Under the pieces are notes generated by a model. That model saw only the letters and a program-made list of their open reading frames with translations, had not been told where the DNA came from and ran no database searches. The position numbers were made by a program, and so were the translations under genes. Below are positions 9,690-20,561 of a stretch of DNA of 64,000 nt, one piece after another; within the stretch, counting starts at the first letter, position 1; each line of letters opens with the position of its first letter. The DNA is taken from assembly GCA_001465935.1 (NCBI GenBank), contig LNKV01000058.1, forward strand, positions 1 to 64,000, written 5' to 3'. The stretch comes from Clarireedia homoeocarpa. Its lineage: Eukaryota > Ascomycota > Leotiomycetes > Helotiales > Rutstroemiaceae.

Positions 9690-12600
9690 CATAAATTTGA
9701 ATAAAAAAAACGAATTTTTTAATAAATAATTTCTATTCTTTTTTTTTTAAATTATTTAATCAAACTATTTTATTCTTTAATTATTTATAATTGAGATTAA
9801 AAAAATTCTAATTATTATAATTTTAAAAAGTTTAAATATAAATCTTTATTATATTTTTTAATAATAATAATATAAAAATAATATCTTTTTAAAACTAATA
9901 TTAAAAAAATCATAAAAGCGATAATAATATATAATTTAGAAAATAATAAAGATTTTATTTATTATCTATTAATAATAAATATACTCTATATTAGTATAAT
10001 AATATAAAATATTATTTTTAGTTATATTATATTATTAGTTTATTTTTTACTATTTAATTTATTCTAATCAATTTCATATTAATTTCTATTAAATATTTAC
10101 TTATAATTAATAATAGTAATTATTATTATTTATTATAATATTCTTCGAATTCTATATATATAAAGTAGTTAATAATAATTCAATATTAAAAGTAATTTTT
10201 CTAAGATTTCTTTAAATATATTAAGATTAAAAATATTATAATTTATAATCTCAAGTGATAGTTATAAAATATATTAGAATATTTATACTTACTTATTATT
10301 ATAAAAATATCAAGTATTAGTAAATTTATATAAACTTTATATTTTTATAATATTATATATTCCAAAGTATTATTAGTAAATTTTCAATTTTAAAAGAAAT
10401 ATATTTATTGGAAATTAGAAAAATATAAGATAATCTTATAAATAAAAGAGAATAGATATATTTAAGATAAAATTTATAATACTTTATTATATTAGACTTT
10501 AATTATAATTTAAATATAATATTTTATTAAATTTAAAAAGTAATAACTATTTTATTAATAATTAAAAGTTACTAATTAAAAGTATTTATTATAAAAATAT
10601 TATTTAAGAAAAAATATTAATATTATTAATATATTTCTTAGATTAATTTTAAATCTCTTTTATTTTAATAATTATATTTTTATAGTTTTTTTTAAAATTT
10701 ATTATTTATTTCTTTTATTAAATTTCGTTATTTTAAAAAACAATATAATTAAAAAACTTTTTGTTATTTAATTAATTACTTTTTAATTTTTTTAACTTTT
10801 TATAAACTTTTCTTTGAATTATTTTTATTAAATTTATCAATTTAATTAGAAGTATAATTATCTTTTAAATCAATAATTTATAATTAGTTATTTTAATCTA
10901 ACATCTCTAAATAAATTATAATTATAATAAATTTATTAGAAACTTTTATAAACTTATAAAAAATATAATTTTATAAATTATATAAAAAGATTATAATTTA
11001 TTTAAAAAAGTTATTAGATATTTAATAAATTTCTAAAAGATATTTAATAGATTTTTTTTCTATAAATTTATTAAAGATTGATAATATAAATATATAAACT
11101 ATCTTTATTTTCTAATTAAATAATAAAAAAGTTATGTTAAAATATATAAAAATAAAAGTATTTAGAAATATTTTCGAAATCTAAAATTTAATATTTAATA
11201 ATTATAAATATAAAATTTAATATAACTAAATAGATATTTTAATATTTTCTTTAATTATATAAATTCTTTTTTTTATTATAGGTTAGTTTTATAAGTAGAT
11301 TTAAATTAATATATATTAAATTTAAAAATTTATAAGATAAAATTTTATTTAAAATAAAAATATATTAATTAATAAAAAGAGAAATATAATTAAATACTAT
11401 ATTATTTAATATTATTAATATTAATTAGCTTTACTATTATTATTAATTATATTATTAATTACTTTATACTTTATAAATTATATAATTATTTATTATATTT
11501 TATATTTAGTAAAAATATAAAGTTTTAATTATTAAAGAAATAAATATTTTAAATTATTATATATACTTTTAGAATAATACTATATAAATAATAAATTAAA
11601 TAAATTAAATATATAAATATAAAATATTTATAAATATATTTATATTAATAAAGTTAAATATATTAATAAAATACTAATATAATTTATTTAAAACTTTTTT
11701 CTAATAAAATTATTATAAAGATAAAATCTAATAGAATTTTAATAAGTTTATAAAATATATAAAAAGATTATATAATTTTAATAAGTTTATTAAAAATATA
11801 AACTATTTGAAAATATTAGATTAATTAATATATTATTTAACTTAATATCTTTTTATATTAAATATATAATATATAATTTCTTAATAAAACTTTTAAACTT
11901 AATATTTTAATAATATCTATTTTTATTTAAATAGTTAGATTAAAATATTTTTTTTAAATATACTTTTATTTTTATTTAAATTTTTAATTATCTAATTTAT
12001 TATTTTCTTATTTAGTAAATAGTTTTTCTTATATAGTATAAAACTAATATTATATATATAAATATTATTTTTAATCTAATAAAGTTAATATAAATTATAT
12101 TTATATAAAGAAGAATATTTTGTTAATATTAATTAAAATTTATAATTTAATTATTATTATTATCTAACTAATCTTTAATTTATAAAAGATAATAAAAGTA
12201 TTTATTTAGTAAATAATAATATATTATTATTTTTATATTTCGAATATTTATATCTAACAAAGAATTAGAAGAGATTTCTTTATTAAATTTATTTTTAATA
12301 TTTATAAAAATTTATTTTTCTAGAAACTATTTAATATTTATATTTTATTATTAAATAGTATATTAATAAAATTACTAAGTATAGTTATTATTATTTTATA
12401 ATAAAAGGAAATTATTATCGATTTATTATTAAAAAAAGATATATATTATAATTCTAATATATATATATTTATAAATATATGAAAGTATATTCGAAATAAT
12501 AATAAAAATATAATATTCTAAATTAGTAATCGATAATATATAAAATATTATGATTATTAATATTAAAAATATTATTATTTATATTATAAAAGTTAATATC

Positions 12601-14105
12601 TAATATAAAGAATTACTAAGTAATATTATTATTATCTTTAAATTAATTAAACTTTCTTTTTTAAATACTATAATAAATAATATAGTTTTATTTAGTATTT
12701 AAATTAAACTTTATTAAATTTAAAGAAACTAAAAAGCTATTTTTATTATTAAATAAAATAGTTAAAGAATTTAATAAGTTGAATAATATAAATAAATTTA
12801 TTAAATTTAAAAATACTATATTACTATTTATATTATAAATTAGAAAGATTGAAAACTTATTTAATAAAGTAAAATCTATTAGATTTTATAATATTATTTA
12901 AAATTATAAAAAAGTAAAAATACTAAATATACTACTTTTAAATTTAATATAAAAGGTATTTAAATATAAAAATTAATTTATTATATTTTCGATATTATTA
13001 TTAAGAATATTGAAAGAACTTCTAATAAAATTTTATAACTTTTATATTTTGATATTACTTTTTTATTATATTACTTTATTGAAGTTTATAATTTATGTTT
13101 AAAGCAATTTCCAATTTGTAATTATAAAGTTATTATAATTAATAAATTTTTAGTTTATTTTATTTTAATTATAAATAATATTAATATTATTATTATATAT
13201 TTTTATAATTCTCTTTAAAAGTAATATCTTATAATTATAAATTTTTATTAACTATATATTTTAACTAACTTTATTAAATAATTCTTTTAAACTTTTTATA
13301 TTTTTAAATAATTATTTATAAATAGATATTTTTAAAATAATCTTATTTAATATTATCTTTTAAATAGTATAATATATTATAAATAATATAATATTAAAAA
13401 ACAAAGTTATTATTAGTTAAAAATAAATTTATTTAATATATTATAATAGTATTTTTAAATTCAAAGTAATTATAAATTATAAAGTTCTAAAAGTTTATAT
13501 ATTAGTTTATATTTAAAAGTTTGTAGATTTTATATATATTTAAACTAATTAATATTATAATAGTAAGTAAGAAATAATAGAATAACACTAAAAAGTTATT
13601 ATATTAATTAAAAGTATTTTTAATTTCTTAAAATAAAAATATATAATTAATTATATTTTCTTTGTTTTCTAGATATTCCTAATTAATATTAAGATTATTA
13701 AAATTAAAATTCTAGATTAAAGAAATAGTTAATAATATAAAAGTTTATTAATTAAGTATAATAAAGATATTTTTAACAAAATTAATAAAGTAAATTAAAC
13801 TTTCTATTAATAATAATATTTTGAAGTTTTAATTTTACTTCCTAAAAATATACAGTTATTAGAAATAATTATATAAATTTTAATTAAAGTTTATTAAAAT
13901 ATTATTTATAAAATATCTATTATTATCTATATAATTATTAAATAGAAATCTAGTAATCTAGTAAAAAATATTATTTTTTATAAAGAAATAAAAGAATTTA
14001 TATAATACCTAACTTAATATTAATATTTATAAAAATGTAAAATACATATATAAGATTAATAGTAAGTAAGTTTTAATAGAAAAATATTTAAAGGAAATAC
14101 ATCTA
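9690..14105. other. A+T-rich, probably RIP-mutated tract (4.4 kb)
   Basis: Nearly all bases are A or T, with long runs of TTA/TAA/AAT and almost no CpG. No ORF survives in any frame. The transition is sharp on both sides: normal composition resumes at about 14106. In Pezizomycotina such isochores are usually old transposons destroyed by repeat-induced point mutation. I could not identify the original element. Centromeric or telomeric function cannot be excluded but nothing supports it. Confidence 0.8.
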
Positions 14106-14532
14106 GCGTATATAGATCCTTGTTTCCTTGGAGCCCTGAGTGGCATTCCGCTCCAGGAGCATACTGCTCTCTCAGGCTCCTTATTACATGGCATTCATCA
14201 CGTGATTCCTACCCTCCAAGGGTTCTACTATGACCGTAATGTCATTGAGCCTAAGGTCCCTTAGTTACATGTGACCCGGTCTGTACTTTTCGTTTCCTGC
14301 GTATTATCAGGGCTGTCCTGTGCGGGAGTCTGTGCGGCCACTTTCTATGCCAAAATCACTGCATGCGCAGGCAGAAATCACGATCCGTCTACTGTAGCCT
14401 TCCTCACCCCACCATCACTATCACCCTCACTCAACGAAGGTTAGCTTTACTGTAAATTATATCCTGGCGCCGTTTCGCTTGCCTATCAAGAAAATCCTAT
14501 CACCTTATTTGATCTCTTCTCCTTTATTGAGC
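14106..14532. other. Promoter side of the dsRBD-like gene
   Basis: Ordinary-composition sequence between the A+T tract and the start codon at 14533. Pyrimidine-rich runs (CCTCACCCCACCATCACTAT at about 14402) precede the start, as often seen in fungal promoters. No other feature was recognised. Confidence 0.4.
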
Positions 14533-15701
14533 ATGGCTAGTGCACCGCAAACGATCATGCCCCCCTTCCTGGATCAATTACGCTGCCAGAGCCTCGATGA
14601 CTTTATACAAAAGCAGGATGAAATTCAAGCCCAGCTTCAAACCGAGTGAGTACATGTACATCCGTATCTTGTGTTGACTCGTGCAACAAATCTCCAGTTG
14701 TTCTGGTCTAACAAAGCATGGTAACACCGTTGAGATGGCTGATCACCTGAACCCACAGAATCGCGGCCGAGTCGCAAGCACGTTCGGTGTCAGCTTCCCC
14801 AGCACACAAGAAGACCAAGATCCTCCCTGACCTAGATGTTCTGAGGGCTGAGAGAGATGCCCTTGAGGAAACTGGTGACACAAACTGGGTCGGAAGGCTT
14901 ATGGGTAAAGAACTACCCCGCATCCTAACATTCAGCTATGAAGAACTACCCTAACAGCCATCAGAATACCACCAAGCAAACCGACTCTCCCACCCCTCCT
15001 ACACCGATCTCCATGTTGGCCAAGTTGAAAATGGAAAATTCAGCTCTTCTCTCAAAATCCCTGAGAATCCGGAACCAATCACCACCACGGTGATGTTTAG
15101 CTGCAAAAAAGACGCGAAACAGCACATCGCCAAACTTGCCGTTGATTGGCTCATCGCCCAAAACTGCATGCCGTCAGACGGATCAGTCAAGTTTCCCAAA
15201 AGCCCCCAGACGCCAATCCCATCGGCTCCCATAGTTCAGAACGGAGCGAGCTCTTCCCGCTCGCCTTTTACTTCCCCTTCACCTGCCGCCCAAGCGTATT
15301 CAGCACCTACCCAATCCCGCTCACCGTCCCTCAACTCGCCGCTACCACACCGTAACTCCCCATCCCCGCCACAAGACTCCTCCTCATCATCCGCTGCTGC
15401 CGTTTCCTGTGCAACCCAGGTCCCAGCCCTCTGTATCCGTCTCGGGTTCACGCGTCCCACGTACAATATCCTCCCTACGAGTCCCGGCACGGCATTCTAT
15501 TACGGCTGGGCGGACTTTGGCAGCGATCCGCGCATCGAGGGGAAGGTCGGCGTGTTTCGGGATGTGTATGGCAAGAAGAATGCTAAAGAGGTGTGCGCCA
15601 GGGGTGTGTTGTCGTTCTTGAGGGATATTGAGAGGCAGAGGTTGGAAGGGATAGAGGAGAGGGTTGTGGTAGGAAGTGAGAATCTGGATGAGAGTCCTTG
15701 A
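14533..15701 (+). CDS. Fungal dsRNA-binding-like protein (331 aa, 3 exons)
   Basis: Exons are 14533-14645, 14759-14904 and 14966-15701, with GT-AG introns that keep frame to the TGA at 15699-15701. The N-terminus reads LRCQSLDDFIQKQDEIQAQ. The middle has YTDLHVGQVENGKFSSSL followed by FSCKKDAKQHIAKLAVDWLI, an alpha-beta pattern ending in an Ala/Lys-rich helix like a double-stranded-RNA-binding fold. A Ser/Pro-rich linker follows. A second module, YYGWADFGSDPRIEGKVGVF then VYGKKNAKEVCARGVLSFL, again resembles a dsRBD C-terminal helix. I infer an RNA-binding or scaffold role without naming an orthologue. Codon use is GC-balanced and unlike the neighbouring repeats, consistent with a resident host gene. 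Confidence 0.65.
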
Positions 15702-16000
15702 AAAGTTAGGCATGATTTTTGTGATTTGTTTGCCAATATTTCGATTAATGTAAGGGCTTTCTTGGGTTTAAACTATCTGCGGGGTGTCGAATGCGATTTT
15801 GGTCTTGTTGCTTATTGATGGGAAGGAAAGGAGATCCTGGTGGGAAATACTGTCGTATGGTACTCTGTGCGATAGGTATCTATTAACGGTCTCTATCAAG
15901 TTTCTATATTCTATATCAAGTTATGTCAAACCATCTGAAGGTGCAACTGTCTCAGCGACCGTCTCAGTACTAGCACCATCACTTCTTTTTCCTCCCCTGG

Positions 16001-16934
16001 CTACTCCTCTTCCACCCCGCCCACCTTTTCAGAACCTCTCCCACCTCTCGCGCCTCTTGCTCCACCACCATCCCTTATCTTGCCCTGCGGCGCCCATCTC
16101 CTCCTCAAACTCTCCTCCAACTCACCAACTTTGACTCCATTCTCCCACAGCAAACCACCTTCTCTTCTACCAACCACCTTCTTCCAAAACCTCGTTCCCA
16201 CAACTCCATTTGCATTGCCCTCCGTCAACACAACCCCATTCTCACTCAACCACCACTTCATCTCCGGCTCTTCCCTTAAACACCTCTTAACATCCACCCA
16301 AATCAAAAGCTCCGCATCCCCCCTCATCCCACTCACCACCACTCCTTTTTCTTCAGGCCACCCCGTACCGAAATGAACATGATTCCTACCCATTTTCTTC
16401 AGCCCCCCGGACTCCACAATCGCGTCATAGAACGCAAAATATGTACCATGAACAACCGTCTCCGGTACATTATCTGCTTCGAGCGTGATAGGCACGAGAA
16501 GTGCAGCAGAGTCGATGGCAATGGAATGGCCTTGGTTGGCGCGGATGACCCAATCGCCGGGGTTTTCTGAGGATGGGGATGGGGGCGTGGAGAGAGAGGG
16601 GTTTGGTTTCATGGAGAAGCGTTGCTTGGCATTGTCGGTAACGGCGGTGCGGATGTCTTCAAAGGTGGGTTTGAGTGACTTAAGACGCGGCCATTGCAGC
16701 TGTTATGCTTGTTAGTAGGTTAATCACTATACGGGGATGTCCTGAAGCTGGGTATGAATGGATTGAAGATGGCCGCCACACGTGATTGCATGTTCTGCGT
16801 TTATTTTCCATCCATTTATCTCCATCATTGTTCTCATTCGTTCCCCATTGAAAAAGTCCAAAGGACGTCTTGGGTAAACTCACCACTAAATCCAGCCTAG
16901 CAAAGCCCTCGCTATCCAACTTCAGCCCTTCATC
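16001..16934 (-). pseudogene. tRNA 2'-phosphotransferase (Tpt1/KptA), 5'-truncated
   Basis: Tpt1 removes the 2'-phosphate left at the splice junction after tRNA ligation, using NAD+. The minus strand has two exons, 16934-16884 and 16699-16001, joined by a GT-AG intron of 184 nt. The protein reads EGLKLDSEGFARLDLV, LQWPRLKSLKPTFEDIRTAV, AKQRFS, then WVIRANQGHSI (NAD-binding RANQGHS motif), VVHGTYFAFYDAIVESGGLK and MGRNHVHFGTG, all diagnostic. The tail is Gly/Arg-rich and low complexity. The N-terminal SK-LS-LLRH helix that should precede EGLKLD is absent: the coding sequence starts at the border of the Tc1-like element at 16935-18398, and I did not find the missing segment on its far side. A functional copy would be expected elsewhere in the genome. 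Confidence 0.75.
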
Positions 16935-18398
16935 CACCAGTGGGTGCACTAACTCATTCGACAGTCCGGAATTTAGCCGAAAATCATAAAAAGTGCTTCA
17001 AAAATCGATATTATTGACTACAACTACCACAAAGAGCTCTTTATAGGTGATCCATTGCCTTTAATCAGTTGCTTACATCGTATAGGCATCTCACTGATAC
17101 GCTTTTGGATTTCCTTCTGTGTACTCTTGCTCTATTCATCTTGTAAAACCTCTTTAAGCTCCTCTATAGTATGGAAGACCCGGCGACGTACACGTTGCTT
17201 TAGGATATTCCAAACAGCCTCTATAGAATTCAGATCAGGCGATTGAGGTGGATGGGTAAGATTTATGATCCCTGATTCCTTTTTGAGCCTGCTAGCTAGC
17301 CCCTCCTTTTGCAACCCATGGGATCCATCACCATCCTCAATTAAACGCTATTGAGAGATCGGAACCGACTGTTTCTTGCTTAAATCCTTAATAGCATCGA
17401 TTTAGTGAGGTAATAAACGCTTGACATAGTACTCCTGGGTTATAGAATTGCCCTTAGGTTTAACAACTTTCTCATGTCCAACCTGAGCCTCCCACTCCAT
17501 TAATCTCTTATTCCAATCCTCTTGAGTCTCATATCTGGACTTCCTGGGCTTGCGAGGACGTTGAGGCTTCTCAACATATTCCTCTTCGTCGTTGTAGAAC
17601 TCAAGTTTGTCGTATTTCGCATGCCAATTAACCCACCCACCAAAGTGCACTTTATTACCCAGAAGAGCTGGCTTCTCCTGGATATTTTCAGGGTTATATC
17701 GCTGGCCCTGTTCTCTTAGGATCCTCCCAGTACCCTGGGAAGCCGGATCGAAGTGTGCTTCGTCTGTAAATAGGCAGAATTGCCAAAAAGAGTCGATAGT
17801 CTCATTTTCATACATTTGGCTATAATCCACCCTTTTAATCCTGTTTGCTTTGCTAATTTCCTTCTGTATATATGCCTGTTTGTAGCGCTGACCTTTATTT
17901 GTATATTTCTCAAGGTTATATCGTAGTTGATGCGGTTTTAAGTGTAGGTCGTGGAATGCGATTTGAGCTTCATATCGTTGATCTCGGACTGGATTCTGAG
18001 CTGGATCAACAAGGGCTTTAAACTTGCGAGGAGAATATCTAGGATGTTGGCCTAGATTATTCGATACCTTGCGAACTCGATAATATCCATTAATTCCGAA
18101 TTTATCTCGATCTTTAAGCCATTTGCGGCCAGTACCATGTCCAATATGTAAACGTCTCTCGATCGAGGATATCGATGTACGAGGCGATTTATTATCGAAC
18201 GCGTTAAAGAATGAATTTCTCGTTGGAGTATCGTATTCGCCTTTGGTTCCTCTACCATCAGGTGTAATCTCACGTCTTTGAGCCCTTGTATTGACCATGT
18301 CGTCGCTGTTTAAAGAAAAGATGTGATATTTTGAGATGTTTTAATTTAGACAAATTTCTCGGTTAATGGTGTAGAATGAGTCAGTGCACCCACTGGTG
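16935..18398 (-). mobile_element. Tc1-like element C, inserted in the Tpt1 gene
   Basis: The inverted ends both read CACCAGTGGGTGCACT(A/G)ACT (16935-16954 and the complement of 18379-18398). The element encodes a degraded transposase on the minus strand. The same TIR bounds element D at 50045-51505. A clean TA duplication is not visible here. Confidence 0.75.
17132..18298 (-). pseudogene. Tc1-like transposase of element C, broken
   Basis: The N-terminus (MVNTRAQRREITPDGRGTKG, start at 18298) leads through a helix-turn-helix region to LFTDEAHFDPASQGTGRILR, which holds the first catalytic Asp, and on to QEYYVKRLLPH followed by TAA at about 17402. The remaining catalytic part continues beyond several stops as EDGDGSHG and PPQSPDLNSIEAVWNILKQR (17314-17132), supplying the second Asp and the Glu. 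Relatives lie at 41459-42720 (plus) and 50133-51405 (minus). With stops between the catalytic residues it cannot make a full enzyme. Confidence 0.75.
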
Positions 18399-18578
18399 GG
18401 TCGAAGGTGTTGATGTGTCAGCATCATGGTAGCATGCAATATCTCATAGTACATACCGTGTCACCTACCCCGCTCGTGTGTAACTTCAATCTGTCTTCCA
18501 TAAAAGTAATTCATGGACGTCGTAGTACGGAATTTGTGTGCCTCTCGACAATATCGACATCTCTGAATATTGGGGAAA

Positions 18579-19295
18579 ATGACTTCTGCTCTCATTTCGT
18601 CGATGAGTGCTTTGAGCCTTGACGCTCCATCAGTCCAGACCACACCACAAAACCTCAATACCGCCGTTCGAAACAATAAGCCAAAGGCAAAGAAACACAA
18701 CAAATACAGGTCGAACAGTCATATTCCTCACGTATCGCTACAATCAGATGCTTCCTTATCTGCAATCGAGGTGTCAAACAATGCTTCTCCTCCTCAACAG
18801 CAACAACATAATTTGCCACGAAACTCAAAGCCAAGACACCCAGTAGCAGTCAAACCATGGGCCATGTTTGCAAATCTCCATGATAATGTGCAGAATCTGC
18901 TAAATGAGAGCAATCTCAATTTCACTTTCTGTAACATAGACAACGAATCGAACATACTCGAGAATCGCAATACCAACATCATGGGCCGCTTCAAGTGTAC
19001 AAACAAGCGATGTTCTAAGAGATGGTTTAGTAGCGTCGTCCCCATCACTATTCGATACTATGCAAACCGCCAATATAACGCTCGGGTGTATAAACAACGA
19101 TGCAAAAGATGTGATAGTCTTGGCGAAATTCAGCCTGACGATTCATATGCGGAGCGTGTGGTATATTGGTTGAAAACATGGAGTGGTGTTCCAATGGAGC
19201 GCATTATCTACTCGCATGCCCCAACTAAAGGACCTCACGAGAAGAGTTTGTGTGAGGGATGTAAGGTTGGAATTTGTGTGCAGGGACAGGACTGA
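18579..19295 (+). CDS. 3CxxC-type zinc-finger protein (238 aa)
   Basis: The single exon begins MTSALISSMSALSLDAPS and has a low-complexity Asn/Gln/Pro-rich first third. The second half carries the 3CxxC pattern: FKCTNKRCSKRWFSS, then YKQRCKRCDSLGEIQPD, then CEGCKVGIC, with a conserved central strand VPITIRYYANRQYNARVYKQ. Fungal proteins with this zinc-binding domain are mostly uncharacterised; binding of nucleic acid or a partner protein is possible. A TTG-initiated extension exists, but the ATG at 18579 gives a normal N-terminus. The frame is intact. It is one of few apparently host genes between the repeats. Confidence 0.7.
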   Translation: MTSALISSMSALSLDAPSVQTTPQNLNTAVRNNKPKAKKHNKYRSNSHIPHVSLQSDASLSAIEVSNNASPPQQQQHNLPRNSKPRHPVAVKPWAMFANLHDNVQNLLNESNLNFTFCNIDNESNILENRNTNIMGRFKCTNKRCSKRWFSSVVPITIRYYANRQYNARVYKQRCKRCDSLGEIQPDDSYAERVVYWLKTWSGVPMERIIYSHAPTKGPHEKSLCEGCKVGICVQGQD

Positions 19296-19299
19296 TTAC

Positions 19300-19781
19300 T
19301 GGCTACGCGAATGGTGGCGGACGAAGATACTGGAAGACGATATTGTGCTTGATGAGGACACTTCGTGTATATAATCGTCCCGTAGTCTGCGTTACGCTCT
19401 TGCGTAATATTTTGTATAGCTTTCTTAGACCAAGCCGTACTCCGTAGATCTCTGCCAATGCTGTGACGACTCAATTCGACTTTACTCTCGCCGCGAAGGA
19501 AAGTGACTATGTATTTGAGACGTATTGAAGGAACGATGGCGAGCTTGTCGTGTAAAGCACTTCTTATAGGGGGTTGACAGTTTTGGGTCGGCCGGCACCA
19601 TTCGATGGAGCTTTTGTTGATCCGTGAAAGAGGACGTTGTGACAGTGACGGCGTATCGTACGCGCGAGTAGCAGGCGATACTGGCTGTATGCTCACCAGT
19701 GGGTCTCCTATTATCTTGCAACTTACTTCTAATAACATTCTCGGTAAGTTCATGTGTCGAGACCGCCAAATTTGGTGCCAT
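19300..19781 (-). pseudogene. N-terminal remnant of a Tc1-like transposase
   Basis: The minus strand begins MAPNLAVSTHELTENVIRSK, matching the start of the transposase at 5860. After a frameshift it continues as HSIGRDLRSTAWSKKAIQNI and TQERNAD, equivalent to SSIGRALKSRGWTKKTIRRI and AKGRNAD in that protein. Only the DNA-binding half is present; no catalytic motifs follow. It is a diverged, truncated fossil of the same transposase family. Confidence 0.6.
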
Positions 19782-19805
19782 GGTAGTTGATGAAAGTAGA
19801 GTCAC

Positions 19806-20561
19806 TGATGAGGGGCAACCTTGCGGTGACAGAATTGGCTCGTCGAAAAAGGGCAGTCATCATGCGCATCGCGTGATGCACAGGGTCTGTGCGCTTAGAT
19901 TCGGTTAAAAGAGTTTAAGTAACAGGACACCGATTACGCTCCTAGCTATATGTCAAAACTACCAAGTAGAAGAAGAACAGCCACTCAAGATTATCCCGAT
20001 ATATTAGGTCAGTATCAATAAAGTCTCAGCAAAAGCAGATTCCTAACAAAGATATCTCAAGTTACAAGCTATTCACGCGACGGTACAGCAATACTCGCTC
20101 TATCGAGCATCGCAATCCAATACGTCTAACTGAACCTACCAAGCGATGTTCATAACTGAATTCGATACTGTCAATATCACCGACGTCTCTGCCGATTTAT
20201 CCACTCCCTTCGAACTACTTGACGAACAGCGAGAACGACGCGAGACAATACTGGTTTGGGCAGCGCCCATTAGAGAGCATGGTACCATAAAGTCCCTGCG
20301 AATAACAAGTACAAAGGACAGCTCGAGCAGTACAACCAGAAGGGAAATAGAGTTATAGACAAGTTTGAGAACCAGTGAAAGCAATTACGATTAAAATATT
20401 ACAACCCTAACAAGCGGTGATCTATCCCTTCTATTTGCGCCGATAATGAAATAACTGACTCTAATCCAGTAATTATTTACGAAGCCTACGCAAGCCTGGC
20501 TCAAGAAGCCCACCTCAAATTCTATCTTATTCCAGCGATCCAGTTCTCCGCGATCTGCGCG
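19806..20561. other. No supported gene
   Basis: Short frames near 20146-20384 are open on both strands but show no domain, splice pattern or homology I recognise. The right part is the 3' flank of the pogo transposase. I looked for pogo TIRs here and beyond 22640 and did not find a convincing pair. Confidence 0.35.

Noticed and set aside
15236..15736. Minus-strand ORFs over the dsRBD-like gene
   Set aside because: Shadow frames in a Ser/Pro-rich region; the plus-strand three-exon model has correct splice sites and conserved motifs.
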